Source: an uncultured Woeseiaceae bacterium (GTDB lineage Bacteria > Pseudomonadota > Gammaproteobacteria > Steroidobacterales > Woeseiaceae). Taken from it: 64,000 nucleotides of DNA. The notes beneath the pieces were generated by a model that made no database searches, had not been told where the DNA came from, and worked only from the letters and a program-made list of their open reading frames with translations. The stretch lies in NCBI GenBank assembly GCA_945788625.1, contig CALZMQ010000016.1, forward strand, positions 62,001 to 126,000, given 5' to 3'. The number at the start of each line of letters is the position of its first letter. Within the stretch, counting starts at the first letter, position 1. Positions 1-9,105 of this stretch are shown one piece after another. The translations under genes were made by a program, and so were the position numbers.

Positions 1-1337
1 CGGCCCTGTTGGAGGAGACCTTTGCGGCGAAGGAACACCTGATCGCGTCGAACATGGAAGCGATCAGACTGGGTCACGATTACGCGAGAGAACACTTTGC
101 CTGCCCGTTGCCCGTACACGTAGAGAGAATGGACGCGACGAAGGGGCATATAGTCATCGACGGCAACACGGCCGCAGGCCTGGGATGCGTTTACGCCGGG
201 GCGACCGTCGGCGCCTGGTACCCGATCACGCCGTCGACGTCGTTGATGGACGCATTCCGCACCTACTGTTCCAAATATCGGGTAGACCCCGAAACCGAGA
301 AGCGCACTTACTGCATCATTCAGGCGGAAGACGAATTGGCGGCCATCGGCATGGTGCTCGGAGCGAACTGGGTCGGTGCCCGATCGTTCACGCCCACGAG
401 TGGTCCCGGTATCTCGCTGATGAGCGAGTTCATCGGATTCGCGTATTACGCCGAGATACCCGCCGTGATATTCAACGTGCAGCGAACCGGGCCGTCGACG
501 GGCATGCCGACGCGCACGCAGCAATGCGACATCGTCAGCTGCGCCTATGCATCGCATGGTGACACCATGCACGTGTTGTTGTTTCCCGCAGATCCGGCGG
601 AGTGTTTCTACATGGCACCCCTGGCATTCGACCTGTCGGAGCGCCTGCAGACGCCAATCATGGTGTTGTCGGACCTGGACATCGGCATGAACGACTGGAT
701 GGTGCCGGAGCTCGAATGGGACGAAAACTACGTACCGGATCGCGGCAAGGTGCTCGGCGCCGAAGAACTCGAACAGATGGACAAGTTCTACCGCTACCTC
801 GACGTGGATGGTGACGGAATCACGTATCGCACGCTGCCGGGCGAGCACCCGAAGGGCGCTTATTTCACGCGCGGCTCCGGGCACAGCAAGCTGGGCGGGT
901 ACACGGAGGACTCCGACGAGTACCAGGAAGTAGTCGACCGCCTGCTGGTGAAGTGGGAGACGGCGCGCAACATGGTGCCGGAGGCCGAAATTCGCTACTC
1001 CAAGTTTAACAAGGCGGCGATCCTGACGTACGGTAGCGGCGACGGCGCATGCAAAGAGGCACTGGACCGCCTCGAGGCGCGGAATATCGGTCTGAACTAC
1101 TGCCGTGTAAAGGCGTTTCCGTTTACCGAGGCGGTGCGCTCGTTTATCGAACAGCACGAGGTCGTTTACGTCGTCGAGCAGAACCGCGATGCACAATTCC
1201 GAACATTGCTGATCAACGACATCGACGCGGACCAGAACAAGCTGGTACCGCTGTTGCACTACAACGGCATGCCGATTAACGCGGGTTTCGTTGTCGAGAA
1301 AGTACTCGAGGAAATCGCCAAAGGGCGTGCGGCCTGA
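1..1337 (+). CDS. korA: 2-oxoacid:ferredoxin oxidoreductase alpha subunit, 5' partial
   Basis: This is the C-terminal 440 or so residues of the alpha (usually fused gamma-alpha) subunit of a 2-oxoglutarate-type oxidoreductase, which decarboxylates a 2-oxoacid to acyl-CoA and reduces ferredoxin. The frame is open from base 3, so the gene begins outside the window. Visible family hallmarks are the WYPITPST segment, the TSGPGISLMSE segment and the QRTGPSTGMPTRTQQ segment of the pyrimidine-binding and transketolase-like domains, followed by a C-terminal domain ending near VVEKVLEEI. The beta subunit gene follows 16 bases downstream. The substrate, 2-oxoglutarate rather than pyruvate, is inferred from overall resemblance. 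Confidence 0.9.
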   Translation, partial: ALLEETFAAKEHLIASNMEAIRLGHDYAREHFACPLPVHVERMDATKGHIVIDGNTAAGLGCVYAGATVGAWYPITPSTSLMDAFRTYCSKYRVDPETEKRTYCIIQAEDELAAIGMVLGANWVGARSFTPTSGPGISLMSEFIGFAYYAEIPAVIFNVQRTGPSTGMPTRTQQCDIVSCAYASHGDTMHVLLFPADPAECFYMAPLAFDLSERLQTPIMVLSDLDIGMNDWMVPELEWDENYVPDRGKVLGAEELEQMDKFYRYLDVDGDGITYRTLPGEHPKGAYFTRGSGHSKLGGYTEDSDEYQEVVDRLLVKWETARNMVPEAEIRYSKFNKAAILTYGSGDGACKEALDRLEARNIGLNYCRVKAFPFTEAVRSFIEQHEVVYVVEQNRDAQFRTLLINDIDADQNKLVPLLHYNGMPINAGFVVEKVLEEIAKGRAA

Positions 1338-1353
1338 GACGGGGAAAACGACG

Positions 1354-2409
1354 ATGACCTATATAGCAAAACCCAGGGTTTCTCATCCCGGCCTGCCGAA
1401 AAACGAACTCGGACTGACGTCGCGCGACTACGAGGGCGCCGTTTCCACCTTGTGCGCGGGATGCGGTCATGACTCGGTCACGGCCGCAATCATACAGGCG
1501 GTCTTCGAACTGAACGTCGAACCTCACATGCTGGCGAAAATGAGCGGCATCGGTTGTTCGTCGAAAACGCCCGCTTACTTTGTCAGCCAGTCCCACGGCT
1601 TCAACTCCGTGCACGGCCGCATGCCATCGGTGACCACGGGCGCAAACGCCGGAAACAGGGACCTCATGTACATCGGGGTGTCGGGCGACGGCGATTCGCT
1701 GTCCATCGGCGTCGGCCAATTCGTGCACGCCATTCGCCGCAATCTGAACATGTGCTATGTCATCGAGAACAACGGCGTCTACGGGCTGACCAAGGGGCAG
1801 TTCTCGGCATCGGCCGACATCGGTTCCCTGCCCAAGAAGGGCATGCCGAATCAGCAGGAACCGATCGATCCCGTCAGCACCGCGCTGAGCCTGGGCGCCA
1901 CCTACATCGCGCGCAGTTTCTCCGGCGACAAGGAGCAGCTCGTGCCCCTGCTGAAGGGCGCGCTGCTGCACAGCGGCTTTTCACTGGTGGATATCATCAG
2001 CCCCTGCGTGACGTTCAACGATCACGAAGGTTCGACCAAGAGCTACGCGCATACACGAGAGTTCTACCACCACGTCGTGAATATCGATTACGTGCATCCG
2101 TCAGAGGAAATAAAGGCTGCCTACGCCGAGGGTGAGGCAATGCCGATACATCTGCACGGCGGCGATACGATCGTGCTCCGAAAAGTCGACGAGGGCTACG
2201 ATCCAACGAGCAGGGCGTCCGCGTTCAAATTCCTGCGTGACCGATTCAATGCGGGCGAAATCACCACCGGCCTGTTGTACGTGAACGAGTCGCGCGAAGA
2301 AATGCATGAGCTCATGCACAACGCCGACACGCCGCTTTCAAAATTGAAGTTCGAAGACCTGAATCCGGGTGCCGCGGAGCTCGAGAAGCTGCAGCGCCGT
2401 TTTCGCTGA
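1354..2409 (+). CDS. korB: 2-oxoacid:ferredoxin oxidoreductase beta subunit
   Basis: This 351-residue protein is the thiamine-diphosphate and iron-sulfur binding beta subunit partner of the preceding gene. The first cluster cysteines appear in CAGCGHD near residue 34, and the ThDP-binding stretch GVSGDGDSLSIG followed by NNGVYGLTKGQ lies near residues 108-155. A GGGG(A) ribosome site nine bases before ATG 1354 decides this start over upstream in-frame codons that would overlap the alpha subunit. No extra ferredoxin domain is present, so a separate ferredoxin should accept the electrons. A short convergent gap separates it from the DUF1501 gene. Confidence 0.92.
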   Translation: MTYIAKPRVSHPGLPKNELGLTSRDYEGAVSTLCAGCGHDSVTAAIIQAVFELNVEPHMLAKMSGIGCSSKTPAYFVSQSHGFNSVHGRMPSVTTGANAGNRDLMYIGVSGDGDSLSIGVGQFVHAIRRNLNMCYVIENNGVYGLTKGQFSASADIGSLPKKGMPNQQEPIDPVSTALSLGATYIARSFSGDKEQLVPLLKGALLHSGFSLVDIISPCVTFNDHEGSTKSYAHTREFYHHVVNIDYVHPSEEIKAAYAEGEAMPIHLHGGDTIVLRKVDEGYDPTSRASAFKFLRDRFNAGEITTGLLYVNESREEMHELMHNADTPLSKLKFEDLNPGAAELEKLQRRFR

Positions 2410-2484
2410 TCGCGGCAAAAACAGTGCGCACGCACAGTGCGCCCGGCCTGGCCACGAGCAATAGTGCGGCATTGCAGCCCGGGT

Positions 2485-3687
2485 CTAGACCGTCACCAGG
2501 TATTCGAGCGCGGGCGCGCTGCTGCTGTCCGGAAAAACAGTGCGCTCGACAAAGCCGGCGGGCAGTTCGAGGTGTTCCTGGAGCACTGCTTTGAAGACGC
2601 TGCGGACGTCCGTCGTCGGCATCAGGTCACGACCGGCGAGGAGATTTTTTCGCGCCAGTCCCGGCCAGTCGGAGATGACACGTCCGCCGTTGACGGCTCC
2701 TCCGACAAGGACGGCCGCCGTCGCCGTACCGTGGTCCGTACCGCGGGTACCGTTCACGTGGACAGTTCGGCCGAACTCCGTGACGACCGCGACCACGGTA
2801 TCGTCCCAGGTCGTGCCGAGGCCCTCTCGCAAATACGCGATGCCATTGTCCAGCGCCTCGAAACGATTTGCGAGCGCGCCGCTGGTATTACCCTGGTTCG
2901 CGTGCGTATCCCAGCCGCCCAGTTCGAGGACGCCTATGCGGGGCCCGTCGGGCGCCGTCAGGAATCTGGCGGCCGAGCGCATCAGTTCGCCGAATTGCTG
3001 TGCCTCGTTGCCGCGTGGCCGGGTATCCGCCATGCTGCCCATGCCGCCGGCAATTTGCTGTGAGTTCAGGGCCTGCTCGAGGCGCTTTGCGAAGAATTCG
3101 TCGTCGGCATACAGCCGCTGCAGGCGAGCGATCGTGCTGTCATCCGCGTCGGGCAGCCTCGACGGCGCCCAGCTGGTTACGGACTGATCGCCACGCAATA
3201 CAAGGGGCGTGTTCTGCGCCAGCGCAATGGCGAGTTCCGTATCTCCGGCGATCGGCGCGAGGGCGCGGTTCAGCCAGCCGTCGCGTAGCGCGCCGACGCT
3301 TGCGGCGCCATTCTCGAGAATGTCCTGGCCATCGAAATGCGACCGCTCTCGATAGGGGCTCGCCGTTGCGTGAACAACGAGCGCCTCGTTCTTTCGGTAG
3401 CGCTCGTAGAGCCCGGCAAGCGACGGATGCAGCCCGAACAGGCCGTCCAGTGCAAGCAGACCGCCGGCCTTTCCCGGTCGCGGTATCGCGAGTTCGCCGC
3501 GAACGCGTTCGTAGTCCGGGTCCGCGTAGGGGGCCGCAAGCGCCAGTCCGTCGACCGCACCGCGCAAAACGACAAGTACGAAACGAGCGTCTGTCTCTGC
3601 CGCCGCAAACGCCAGCCGCGGCATGCAGGCTGCGGCGGTTGTGACGCCGAACAGCTTGAACATGTCTCTGCGATTCAACATGCTCAT
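2485..3687 (-). CDS. DUF1501 family Tat-exported protein
   Basis: This 400-residue protein belongs to the DUF1501 family, whose biochemical activity is unknown but which has a sulfatase or alkaline-phosphatase-like fold. The N terminus reads NRRDMFKLFG followed by a short hydrophobic stretch ending in AFAAA, a twin-arginine signal peptide, so the folded protein should act in the periplasm. Recognisable stretches are FVLVVLRGAVDGL, SHFDGQDILENG and VTEFGRTVHVNGTRGTDHGTA. It is translationally coupled to the upstream DUF1800 gene by an ATGA overlap, the standard pairing for these families, which suggests a two-protein complex. Confidence 0.9.
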   Translation of the reverse strand: MSMLNRRDMFKLFGVTTAAACMPRLAFAAAETDARFVLVVLRGAVDGLALAAPYADPDYERVRGELAIPRPGKAGGLLALDGLFGLHPSLAGLYERYRKNEALVVHATASPYRERSHFDGQDILENGAASVGALRDGWLNRALAPIAGDTELAIALAQNTPLVLRGDQSVTSWAPSRLPDADDSTIARLQRLYADDEFFAKRLEQALNSQQIAGGMGSMADTRPRGNEAQQFGELMRSAARFLTAPDGPRIGVLELGGWDTHANQGNTSGALANRFEALDNGIAYLREGLGTTWDDTVVAVVTEFGRTVHVNGTRGTDHGTATAAVLVGGAVNGGRVISDWPGLARKNLLAGRDLMPTTDVRSVFKAVLQEHLELPAGFVERTVFPDSSSAPALEYLVTV

Positions 3688-5084
3688 CTCCTTTGAAAGT
3701 CAGGTGACGCGAGGAACAGCGTGATGCCCTGTGTCAGGCTCTCGGCGCGCGATACCGCCTTGCGAGTTTTCGGATTGAACGACGATCCGAGAACCGCGTC
3801 GCCCAGTTGCACCGGGTTGACACGAGACCCGACGACACGCGCCACGGTATTGGACCACTCGATTCGCTTGTACAGCGCGTCTGCTCCCCCCCATTGCTGC
3901 GCCGTATCCGGCCAACCCGCCGGCGATCCGGGGCGGTAAGGTGTCTGCCCCATGAGGTCGAGCGCGCCGACGATGAACTGCGGTCGTTCCGGCACGTGGT
4001 CGAAAGCGCGCAGCGTCGAAATGACGAAGTCGTGTGGCGTCTTGTACTTGGCCCGTGTCGTGGACCAGGCTTCGTCGTCGCCCAGCAGAGTTTCGTAAAC
4101 GGCCGCCAGGTCTCCGCCGCTGCGCAGATAGCTTTCCGTCAGGGTGTCGATGAGGATGGCCGGCGGCTCGTCCGAAACGAAGTGACGAGCCAGCTTGCTG
4201 CACAGGAAGCGGGCGGTGGAGGGATGCACCGCGAGGTCCCGCAGCACGGCCTCGCCCTGCCCGACGCCGGACTGCGCGTATTTGCGGCCCAGGACCGTGC
4301 GTGCACCCGGCTCGTGAATTATGTCACGGAACTCGAACCTGCCCGGATCGCCGTCAGCGAAACGGCCGCGATCGTTGGCGCCGCCGATCGACCAGCCGGT
4401 AATCACCTGTGCGAATGTCGTGACGTCCTGTTGCGTGTACCCGCCGTCGACACCCAGCGTGTGCAATTCGAGAATCTCGCGTGCGAGGTTCTCGTTGAGG
4501 CCGAACTGCTGGTCTTTGCGCCGCCGGTTCGCGCGCTTGCCGAGTGTCGAATTCGGTCCTATCGACCGCTGGTTGTCGAGGTATACGATCATGGCGGGGT
4601 GTTTTTCGACGGCAAGCAACAGGTCGGCGAACTTGCCGCTCACGTTGGGCCGTATCGCCTCGTTCTCGTACAGGCCGGCAATGGCCGGCATCGGCTGTTT
4701 GTCCGCCGAGACCGCAAAGTGGTTCGACCAGAAATGCACGAGCCGCTCGTGAAACGGCGTATCCGATCGGGCCGCCGTGCGATAGCGTGCTGCAGTCTGA
4801 TCGAGATAGTGCCTGCGCATCACTCGCCCGTACTTTTCGACGATATCGGGAGCGGGATCGTCGCCGTCCTTCTTCATCTGACGCTGATTGCGACGAACGT
4901 CCCGAACTTCAACGAGTACGCTTGCCGAATCCGGTAATGCACGGATCTCGGCCGGCAGCCGCGACGGTCCCGACAGCTGGTCCAGCAACCAGGCCTCCGG
5001 GTTACGCGCGGCTCGCTCGAGATCGCCGGGACGCGCGCCGAGCCCGAAGCGGTTGGCGGCAATGACAGCTTTTTTCATACTCAC
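3684..5084 (-). CDS. DUF1800 family protein
   Basis: This 466-residue protein is a DUF1800 member. It carries the typical N-terminal NRFGLGARPGDLERA segment, the HFWSNHFAVSADK segment near residue 118 and the NENLAREILELHTLGVDGGYTQQDV segment near residue 197, which are diagnostic of the family. Function is unknown; members almost always sit next to DUF1501 genes, as here, where the stop codon overlaps the next start. No obvious classical signal peptide is visible, so export could depend on the Tat partner, which is inference. The 236-base region before the next divergent gene should hold its promoter. Confidence 0.9.
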   Translation of the reverse strand: MSMKKAVIAANRFGLGARPGDLERAARNPEAWLLDQLSGPSRLPAEIRALPDSASVLVEVRDVRRNQRQMKKDGDDPAPDIVEKYGRVMRRHYLDQTAARYRTAARSDTPFHERLVHFWSNHFAVSADKQPMPAIAGLYENEAIRPNVSGKFADLLLAVEKHPAMIVYLDNQRSIGPNSTLGKRANRRRKDQQFGLNENLAREILELHTLGVDGGYTQQDVTTFAQVITGWSIGGANDRGRFADGDPGRFEFRDIIHEPGARTVLGRKYAQSGVGQGEAVLRDLAVHPSTARFLCSKLARHFVSDEPPAILIDTLTESYLRSGGDLAAVYETLLGDDEAWSTTRAKYKTPHDFVISTLRAFDHVPERPQFIVGALDLMGQTPYRPGSPAGWPDTAQQWGGADALYKRIEWSNTVARVVGSRVNPVQLGDAVLGSSFNPKTRKAVSRAESLTQGITLFLASPDFQRR

Positions 5085-5320
5085 GCTGGCTCCTTGCGAT
5101 AGTCTGATGGCAGCTCACAACAGTTACAACGCCGCCTCTTCTGCTTGGTTGACCGCCAACGCCTCTCATATGACCGGCAGGTGCTGCAGTTATTGAGTCC
5201 AACGCTATATTTATATCAATAAAAACATGAGTTTATTTTGTTGCATCCAATTCGGCCTCGCGCGTCATCTACAGGGTGAAGACTGCTGATGCAGACGATG
5301 AACAAACTGGAGACAAGATC

Positions 5321-5677
5321 GTGACAGGTGAGTGGATAGGATTTGCGGCCGTTATCGGGCCAGTCATTCTGGTAGCTGTTTTCTTCTGGTTCCGATACCG
5401 GGGAAGAAGCGACATGCAGGAGACCATTCGGCATGCGCTGGACAAGGGACAGGAGCTGAGCCCGGAGATCATTGACCGGCTCGGCAACCCGAAAGCGCCC
5501 AAGGACAAGGACTTCAGGCTGGGTGTCATCTGGCTTGCTATTGCAGTAGGCCTCGCGATGATCGGCTTCGCGATACCGGAGCCCGAGGCGCTGCGGGGCA
5601 CACTGGCGGGTGCTGCCTTTCCGTTTGCGATCGGCGTGGCGTACATGATCCTGCACCGCTTCGCGGATCGGGACTAG
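5321..5677 (+). CDS. DUF6249-like small membrane protein
   Basis: This 118-residue protein has an N-terminal membrane helix (about residues 5-23), a cytoplasmic middle with QETIRHALDKGQELSPEII, and two closely spaced C-terminal helices. The pattern matches a family of small inner-membrane proteins often encoded just upstream of ECF sigma factors. GTG 5321 was chosen because GGAG lies eight bases before it; longer in-frame starts have no ribosome site. The sigma factor gene begins 13 bases after the stop, so the two are probably one operon and this protein may sense or buffer the stress signal, which is inference. Confidence 0.75.
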   Translation: MTGEWIGFAAVIGPVILVAVFFWFRYRGRSDMQETIRHALDKGQELSPEIIDRLGNPKAPKDKDFRLGVIWLAIAVGLAMIGFAIPEPEALRGTLAGAAFPFAIGVAYMILHRFADRD

Positions 5678-5690
5678 CCGGCCGCCGACG

Positions 5691-6242
5691 TTGACACGGA
5701 GCGAAGATCATCAGCTCGTCGCCAGAGCGGTAGCCAGGCAGGATGCGGCCGCCTTCGGCGAGCTGGTGCGTCGCCACCAGTCGCAGGTGCGGAATTTCCT
5801 GCGCAAGCTGACGGGCGACATTGCGACCGCGGACGACATGTCGCAGGACTGTTTCATGCATGCCTGGGACAAACTGCATACTTTTTCGGGCCGGGGATCG
5901 TTTATCGGCTGGCTGCTGAAGGTCGCTTACACGACGTTCCTGCAGTCGAAACGGAAGTCGAAACGTTATGCAGAGATCCTGGAACAGGTTGGGCACGTGT
6001 CCGAGGCGGAGTCACGCACTTACACCGTCCAGTCACACGAGGTCAGCGACCTGGACAAGTTGCTGGCGGTGCTGACCGAGGAGGAGCGGGCGATCATGAT
6101 TATGTCCTACGCCTGCGGGCTGTCACATCGCGAGATCAGCGACGCGACGGAAATGCCGGTCGGCACGGTGAAATCCGTGATATTTCGTGGTAAAGAAAAG
6201 ATCAGGACGAGTTTTGACATCAAAGATCATCAACATGGCTGA
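5691..6242 (+). CDS. ECF-type RNA polymerase sigma factor
   Basis: This 183-residue protein has the two-domain layout of extracytoplasmic function sigma factors. Region 2 spans about residues 20-90, including AFGELVRRHQSQVRNFL and DMSQDCFMHAWDKLHTF. Region 4 is a C-terminal helix-turn-helix, LSHREISDATEMPVGTVKSVIFRGKEKIR, for -35 recognition. The only sensible start is TTG 5691. The gene overlaps the next one by eight bases, so the downstream membrane protein is a candidate anti-sigma factor. The target promoters cannot be read from the window. Confidence 0.88.
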   Translation: MTRSEDHQLVARAVARQDAAAFGELVRRHQSQVRNFLRKLTGDIATADDMSQDCFMHAWDKLHTFSGRGSFIGWLLKVAYTTFLQSKRKSKRYAEILEQVGHVSEAESRTYTVQSHEVSDLDKLLAVLTEEERAIMIMSYACGLSHREISDATEMPVGTVKSVIFRGKEKIRTSFDIKDHQHG

Positions 6243-6573
6243 GAGAATCAAAGACGCACAGGACCGGCTTCTCGAGTCGATGTTTGACGCAGCGCCTATT
6301 GCTGACGACGGGTTCAGTGAACGGGTGGTGCGACGAATCAGGCGCAAGCTTTTGATTCGGCGACTTACGTTGCCTGCCGCCGTCATCGCAGGAGGTGTGG
6401 TTGCATTCAAACCCGCTGCGGAATTGCTGGCTGCGGCTTACAAGGTGTTGCTGGGTATGCCTGACGATCTCGTGGCTGCAGCGACCGGCAATCTGCCTTC
6501 GTTACAGCTGATCGTGACCGGCGGCGTGATTCTTCTTGCGACACTCCTGTCGCTCAATATGCTCGAAGAGTAG
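6235..6573 (+). CDS. Membrane protein coupled to the sigma factor, candidate anti-sigma factor
   Basis: This 112-residue protein has a cytoplasmic N-terminal half rich in charged residues (AERIKDAQDRLLESM, then FSERVVRRIRRK) and two hydrophobic stretches, about residues 40-60 and 88-106. ATG 6235 overlaps the sigma factor stop by eight bases, implying translational coupling. Position and topology suggest a membrane-bound regulator of the sigma factor. No HxxxCxxC zinc motif is present, so it is not a standard ZAS-type anti-sigma domain. The assignment rests on context only. Confidence 0.6.
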   Translation: MAERIKDAQDRLLESMFDAAPIADDGFSERVVRRIRRKLLIRRLTLPAAVIAGGVVAFKPAAELLAAAYKVLLGMPDDLVAAATGNLPSLQLIVTGGVILLATLLSLNMLEE

Positions 6574-6618
6574 GGCGTTCTCGTTGTTTTGAAGGGATCG
6601 CTCGGTTACATTCGGGCT

Positions 6619-6825
6619 ATGACCCTGCGCGAAAAAGTCGAGACCTTGTTGCCGAACTGGGAACGCTGGTATCCCAGTTTGTTCGATGCCGCGAACGACC
6701 TTGGCATTATCAGGGCCAACGTTTGTGACCCGAATTCCCTCCTGCTGTCACGCAGGCATGCGAAGGTCAGGCAGCGCGCAGAAGACGCGCACCGCGAGAA
6801 GTGGGGCGGAAAACCACAGGACTAA
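6619..6825 (+). CDS. Small hypothetical protein
   Basis: This 68-residue, charged, soluble protein begins at ATG 6619 with TLREKVETLLPNWERWYP and ends KWGGKPQD. It sits three bases before the class V aminotransferase-fold gene on the same strand, which suggests coexpression. No domain, signal peptide or membrane segment is recognised. Codon use resembles its neighbours, so it is probably real, but no function can be proposed. Confidence 0.5.
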   Translation: MTLREKVETLLPNWERWYPSLFDAANDLGIIRANVCDPNSLLLSRRHAKVRQRAEDAHREKWGGKPQD

Positions 6826-6828
6826 TTC

Positions 6829-8094
6829 ATGCAATTCGATCTCGAATCGGTACGCTCCCGGTTTCCGGGGCTGGCGATCACGGATGGCGGTGTTCGTCGC
6901 ATCTACCTCGATAATCCGGCCGGCACGCAGGTGCCAGCCAGCGTCGCCGACGCGATGTCCGATTGCCTGTTGTACAAGAGCGCCAATCTCGGCGGCGGCT
7001 TCGCGTCTTCCGAGGCTGCCGGCCAGGTCGTCGACTCCGCCCGCGTCGCCATGGCCGATTTCCTGAATGCGCCTTCGCCCGAGGAGATCGTATTCAGTCA
7101 GAACATGACGACGATCACGCTGCACATTTCGCGCTCGATCGGCCGTCTGTTCGAACCTGGTGACGAAATCGTATTGTCGAGGATGGATCACGACGCCAAT
7201 GTCTGGCCCTGGGTACTGCTTGCGCGGGACCTCGGTCTGGAAGTCAGGTGGCTGCCGTTCAATACGGAAACCTTCGAGTTCGATCTCGAAGACGTCGACG
7301 CGGTGCTGAGCGACAAGACGCGGCTGCTTTGCGTTGGCGGCGCGAGCAACCTTACCGGGACGATCAATGACGTCGCTACTATCTGCGAGAAGGCGCGCGA
7401 CGCCGGGGCAATCACCTATATCGACGCGGTGCAGTCCGCGCCGCACCTTGCAACCGATGTGCAACAGATCGGCTGCGACTTCCTGGTTTGCTCGGCGTAC
7501 AAGTTCTTTGGACCGCACCAGGGCATACTCTGGGGCCGCCGCGAGATCATGGAGCAGCTCGAGCCGTACAAGGTCCGGCCGGCGCCGAGCGAGATTCCCG
7601 GCAGTTTCGAGACCGGTACCCAGAGCCACGAGGATTTCGCGGGCGTAGCGGCTGCGATCGACTACTTTGCATGGATCGGCGAGACGATGGCGGACGGGCA
7701 TCTGGATAGCTGGTCGCATCTCGACGGTCGGCGCCGAACGTTGCATGCGGCAATGGACTTTCTTTTCGAGTATGAGAAGTCGGTGGCGGAACACCTGATC
7801 GGTGGGCTAATGCAGCTGGACGGCGTCACGGTGCAGGGCATCACGGCAACGGATGCAATGCATCGGCGCGTGCCGACGGTGTCGTTCACGCACGCCCGAG
7901 TCGCTCCGGCCAGCATTGCGCAAGCCCTGGCGCAGCAAAATATCTTCGTGTGGAACGGTCACAACTACGCGGTCGAAGTCGTGAAGAGCCTCGGGTTGTA
8001 CGAGACCGGCGGGGCGGTTCGCGTCGGGCCCGTACACTACAACAGCATCGCAGAGATCGATGAACTTCTGCGCGCACTCGCTGAAATGCTCTAG
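6829..8094 (+). CDS. Cysteine desulfurase-like class V aminotransferase-fold enzyme
   Basis: This 421-residue protein is a pyridoxal-phosphate enzyme of the class V aminotransferase family, the cysteine desulfurase-like branch. Visible features are YLDNPAGTQVP near residue 25, the IDAVQSAPH phosphate-handling segment near 200, and the CSAYKFFGPHQG segment with the PLP lysine at about 225. SufS and IscS carry a mobile-loop catalytic cysteine; none is evident in the expected C-terminal RSGHxC context, so true desulfurase activity is uncertain and lyase or epimerase chemistry is possible. No suf or isc genes accompany it. Confidence 0.85.
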   Translation: MQFDLESVRSRFPGLAITDGGVRRIYLDNPAGTQVPASVADAMSDCLLYKSANLGGGFASSEAAGQVVDSARVAMADFLNAPSPEEIVFSQNMTTITLHISRSIGRLFEPGDEIVLSRMDHDANVWPWVLLARDLGLEVRWLPFNTETFEFDLEDVDAVLSDKTRLLCVGGASNLTGTINDVATICEKARDAGAITYIDAVQSAPHLATDVQQIGCDFLVCSAYKFFGPHQGILWGRREIMEQLEPYKVRPAPSEIPGSFETGTQSHEDFAGVAAAIDYFAWIGETMADGHLDSWSHLDGRRRTLHAAMDFLFEYEKSVAEHLIGGLMQLDGVTVQGITATDAMHRRVPTVSFTHARVAPASIAQALAQQNIFVWNGHNYAVEVVKSLGLYETGGAVRVGPVHYNSIAEIDELLRALAEML

Positions 8095-8188
8095 TCCCCG
8101 TCTCGCTGCGGGCAGTGACGGATCGGCTATACTGATGTGCATCCGGCCCGAGACCGGGCGGTGGAGACAATCCTGGGGGGATAACAAA

Positions 8189-8959
8189 ATGAAAAATGCT
8201 CCTGCAATACCGCTTGCCGTGACTGTCTTGCTCGGAATGACGAGCGCATGGGCACAGGAAGAGAGCGCAGCGCCCGTCGTTTATCCGGTCGAAACCTATA
8301 CCTGCAAGTACAACGACGGCCAGGGTCCGGCCGATCTCGACAAGGCTATCGCCAGCTGGAACGAGTACATGGACGAGCAGGACGACCATACTTACTTCGC
8401 CATGACCATCACTCCGAACTACTTCGGGGGCGAGACGTTCCAGGTGGGCTGGCTCGGCTCAACGGCGACGGCCGAAGCGATGGGAGCAGGCCACGACAAC
8501 TGGAGGATCGACGGGGGTGAAAACGCGGCCGCATTCGCCAGGGTTCTGACCTGCGACAGCCACAGTAATTTCGCCACGATGCAGGTCAAGGCGCCCGCTG
8601 AAAACGAAGCGACCGACAACCTGGTGCTGACGTTTACGGATTGCAAGGTCAGGGAAGGCAAGGGAATGGATGAAGTCTTCACCGCCATCGATGCCTGGAC
8701 GGCATACACGGTGGAGCAGGGATACCACAATAGTGCGTGGGTGATGTTCCCGGCGTATGGCGTTGACGATGCGGATTACAATTTCAAGATGGTCAATGCC
8801 TACAACAGTCACACCGACATGGGAAAGGACTACGACCTTTACGCGAACGGCGGCGGCTACCAGAAGCACGGAGAACTGCTGAGTGAACTGCTCAGTTGCG
8901 ACGTGAGTCGTGTATACGACGGTGTTGTGCACCGGCGCCCGGCAAGCGAAGAGGAGTAG
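8189..8959 (+). CDS. Exported hypothetical protein
   Basis: This 256-residue protein starts at ATG 8189 with a GGGGGG ribosome site. A signal peptide of about 22 residues ends at SAWA|QEE, so it should be periplasmic or secreted. The mature part contains two similar halves, each with a cysteine-bearing strand and an ENLVLTF- or AMTIT-like strand: compare DKAIASWNEYMDEQDDH with FTAIDAWTAYTVEQGYHN. This points to an internal duplication of a ferredoxin-like barrel fold. Cysteines in TCKY, TCDS, DCKV and SCDV may form disulfides. No known function. Confidence 0.75.
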   Translation: MKNAPAIPLAVTVLLGMTSAWAQEESAAPVVYPVETYTCKYNDGQGPADLDKAIASWNEYMDEQDDHTYFAMTITPNYFGGETFQVGWLGSTATAEAMGAGHDNWRIDGGENAAAFARVLTCDSHSNFATMQVKAPAENEATDNLVLTFTDCKVREGKGMDEVFTAIDAWTAYTVEQGYHNSAWVMFPAYGVDDADYNFKMVNAYNSHTDMGKDYDLYANGGGYQKHGELLSELLSCDVSRVYDGVVHRRPASEEE

Positions 8960-8964
8960 TCCCG

Positions 8965-8996
8965 GAAACAAAGAAAGCCGCATTGCTGCGGCTTTC
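8965..8996 (-). terminator. Hairpin terminator, best on the minus strand
   Basis: A perfect 10-bp stem (GAAAGCCGCA with TGCGGCTTTC, 8973-8982 and 8987-8996) encloses a four-base loop. Read on the minus strand it is followed by TTTGTTTCC, a usable U-rich tail. It ends the transcription unit of the 26-codon gene at 9025-9105. On the plus strand the tail is poor, although it may still help stop the exported-protein transcript. Confidence 0.7.
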
Positions 8997-9024
8997 CGTG
9001 AGATTCTGTATCTGAAAAGGAGGG

Positions 9025-9105
9025 TTAGCGACGTGTGCAGCGGTGCTCCATCTTTCGCGTCAGACCCAACGGCTTCCTAGATACCTTTGTTATCCCACGA
9101 GACAT
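9025..9105 (-). CDS. 26-residue highly basic peptide
   Basis: ATG at 9105 opens a 26-codon frame ending in TAA, encoding MSRGITKVSRKPLGLT followed by RKMEHRCTRR. Nine of 26 residues are Arg or Lys against one Glu, so the peptide could bind RNA or membranes. The ribosome site abutting the start is a 14-base match to the 16S rRNA 3' end. A terminator follows 29 bases after the stop. The bracketing by a perfect translation signal and a minus-strand terminator argues that this is a real gene in its own unit. It is too short for ordinary gene finding and no family is recognised. One cysteine is present. Confidence 0.65.
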   Translation of the reverse strand: MSRGITKVSRKPLGLTRKMEHRCTRR

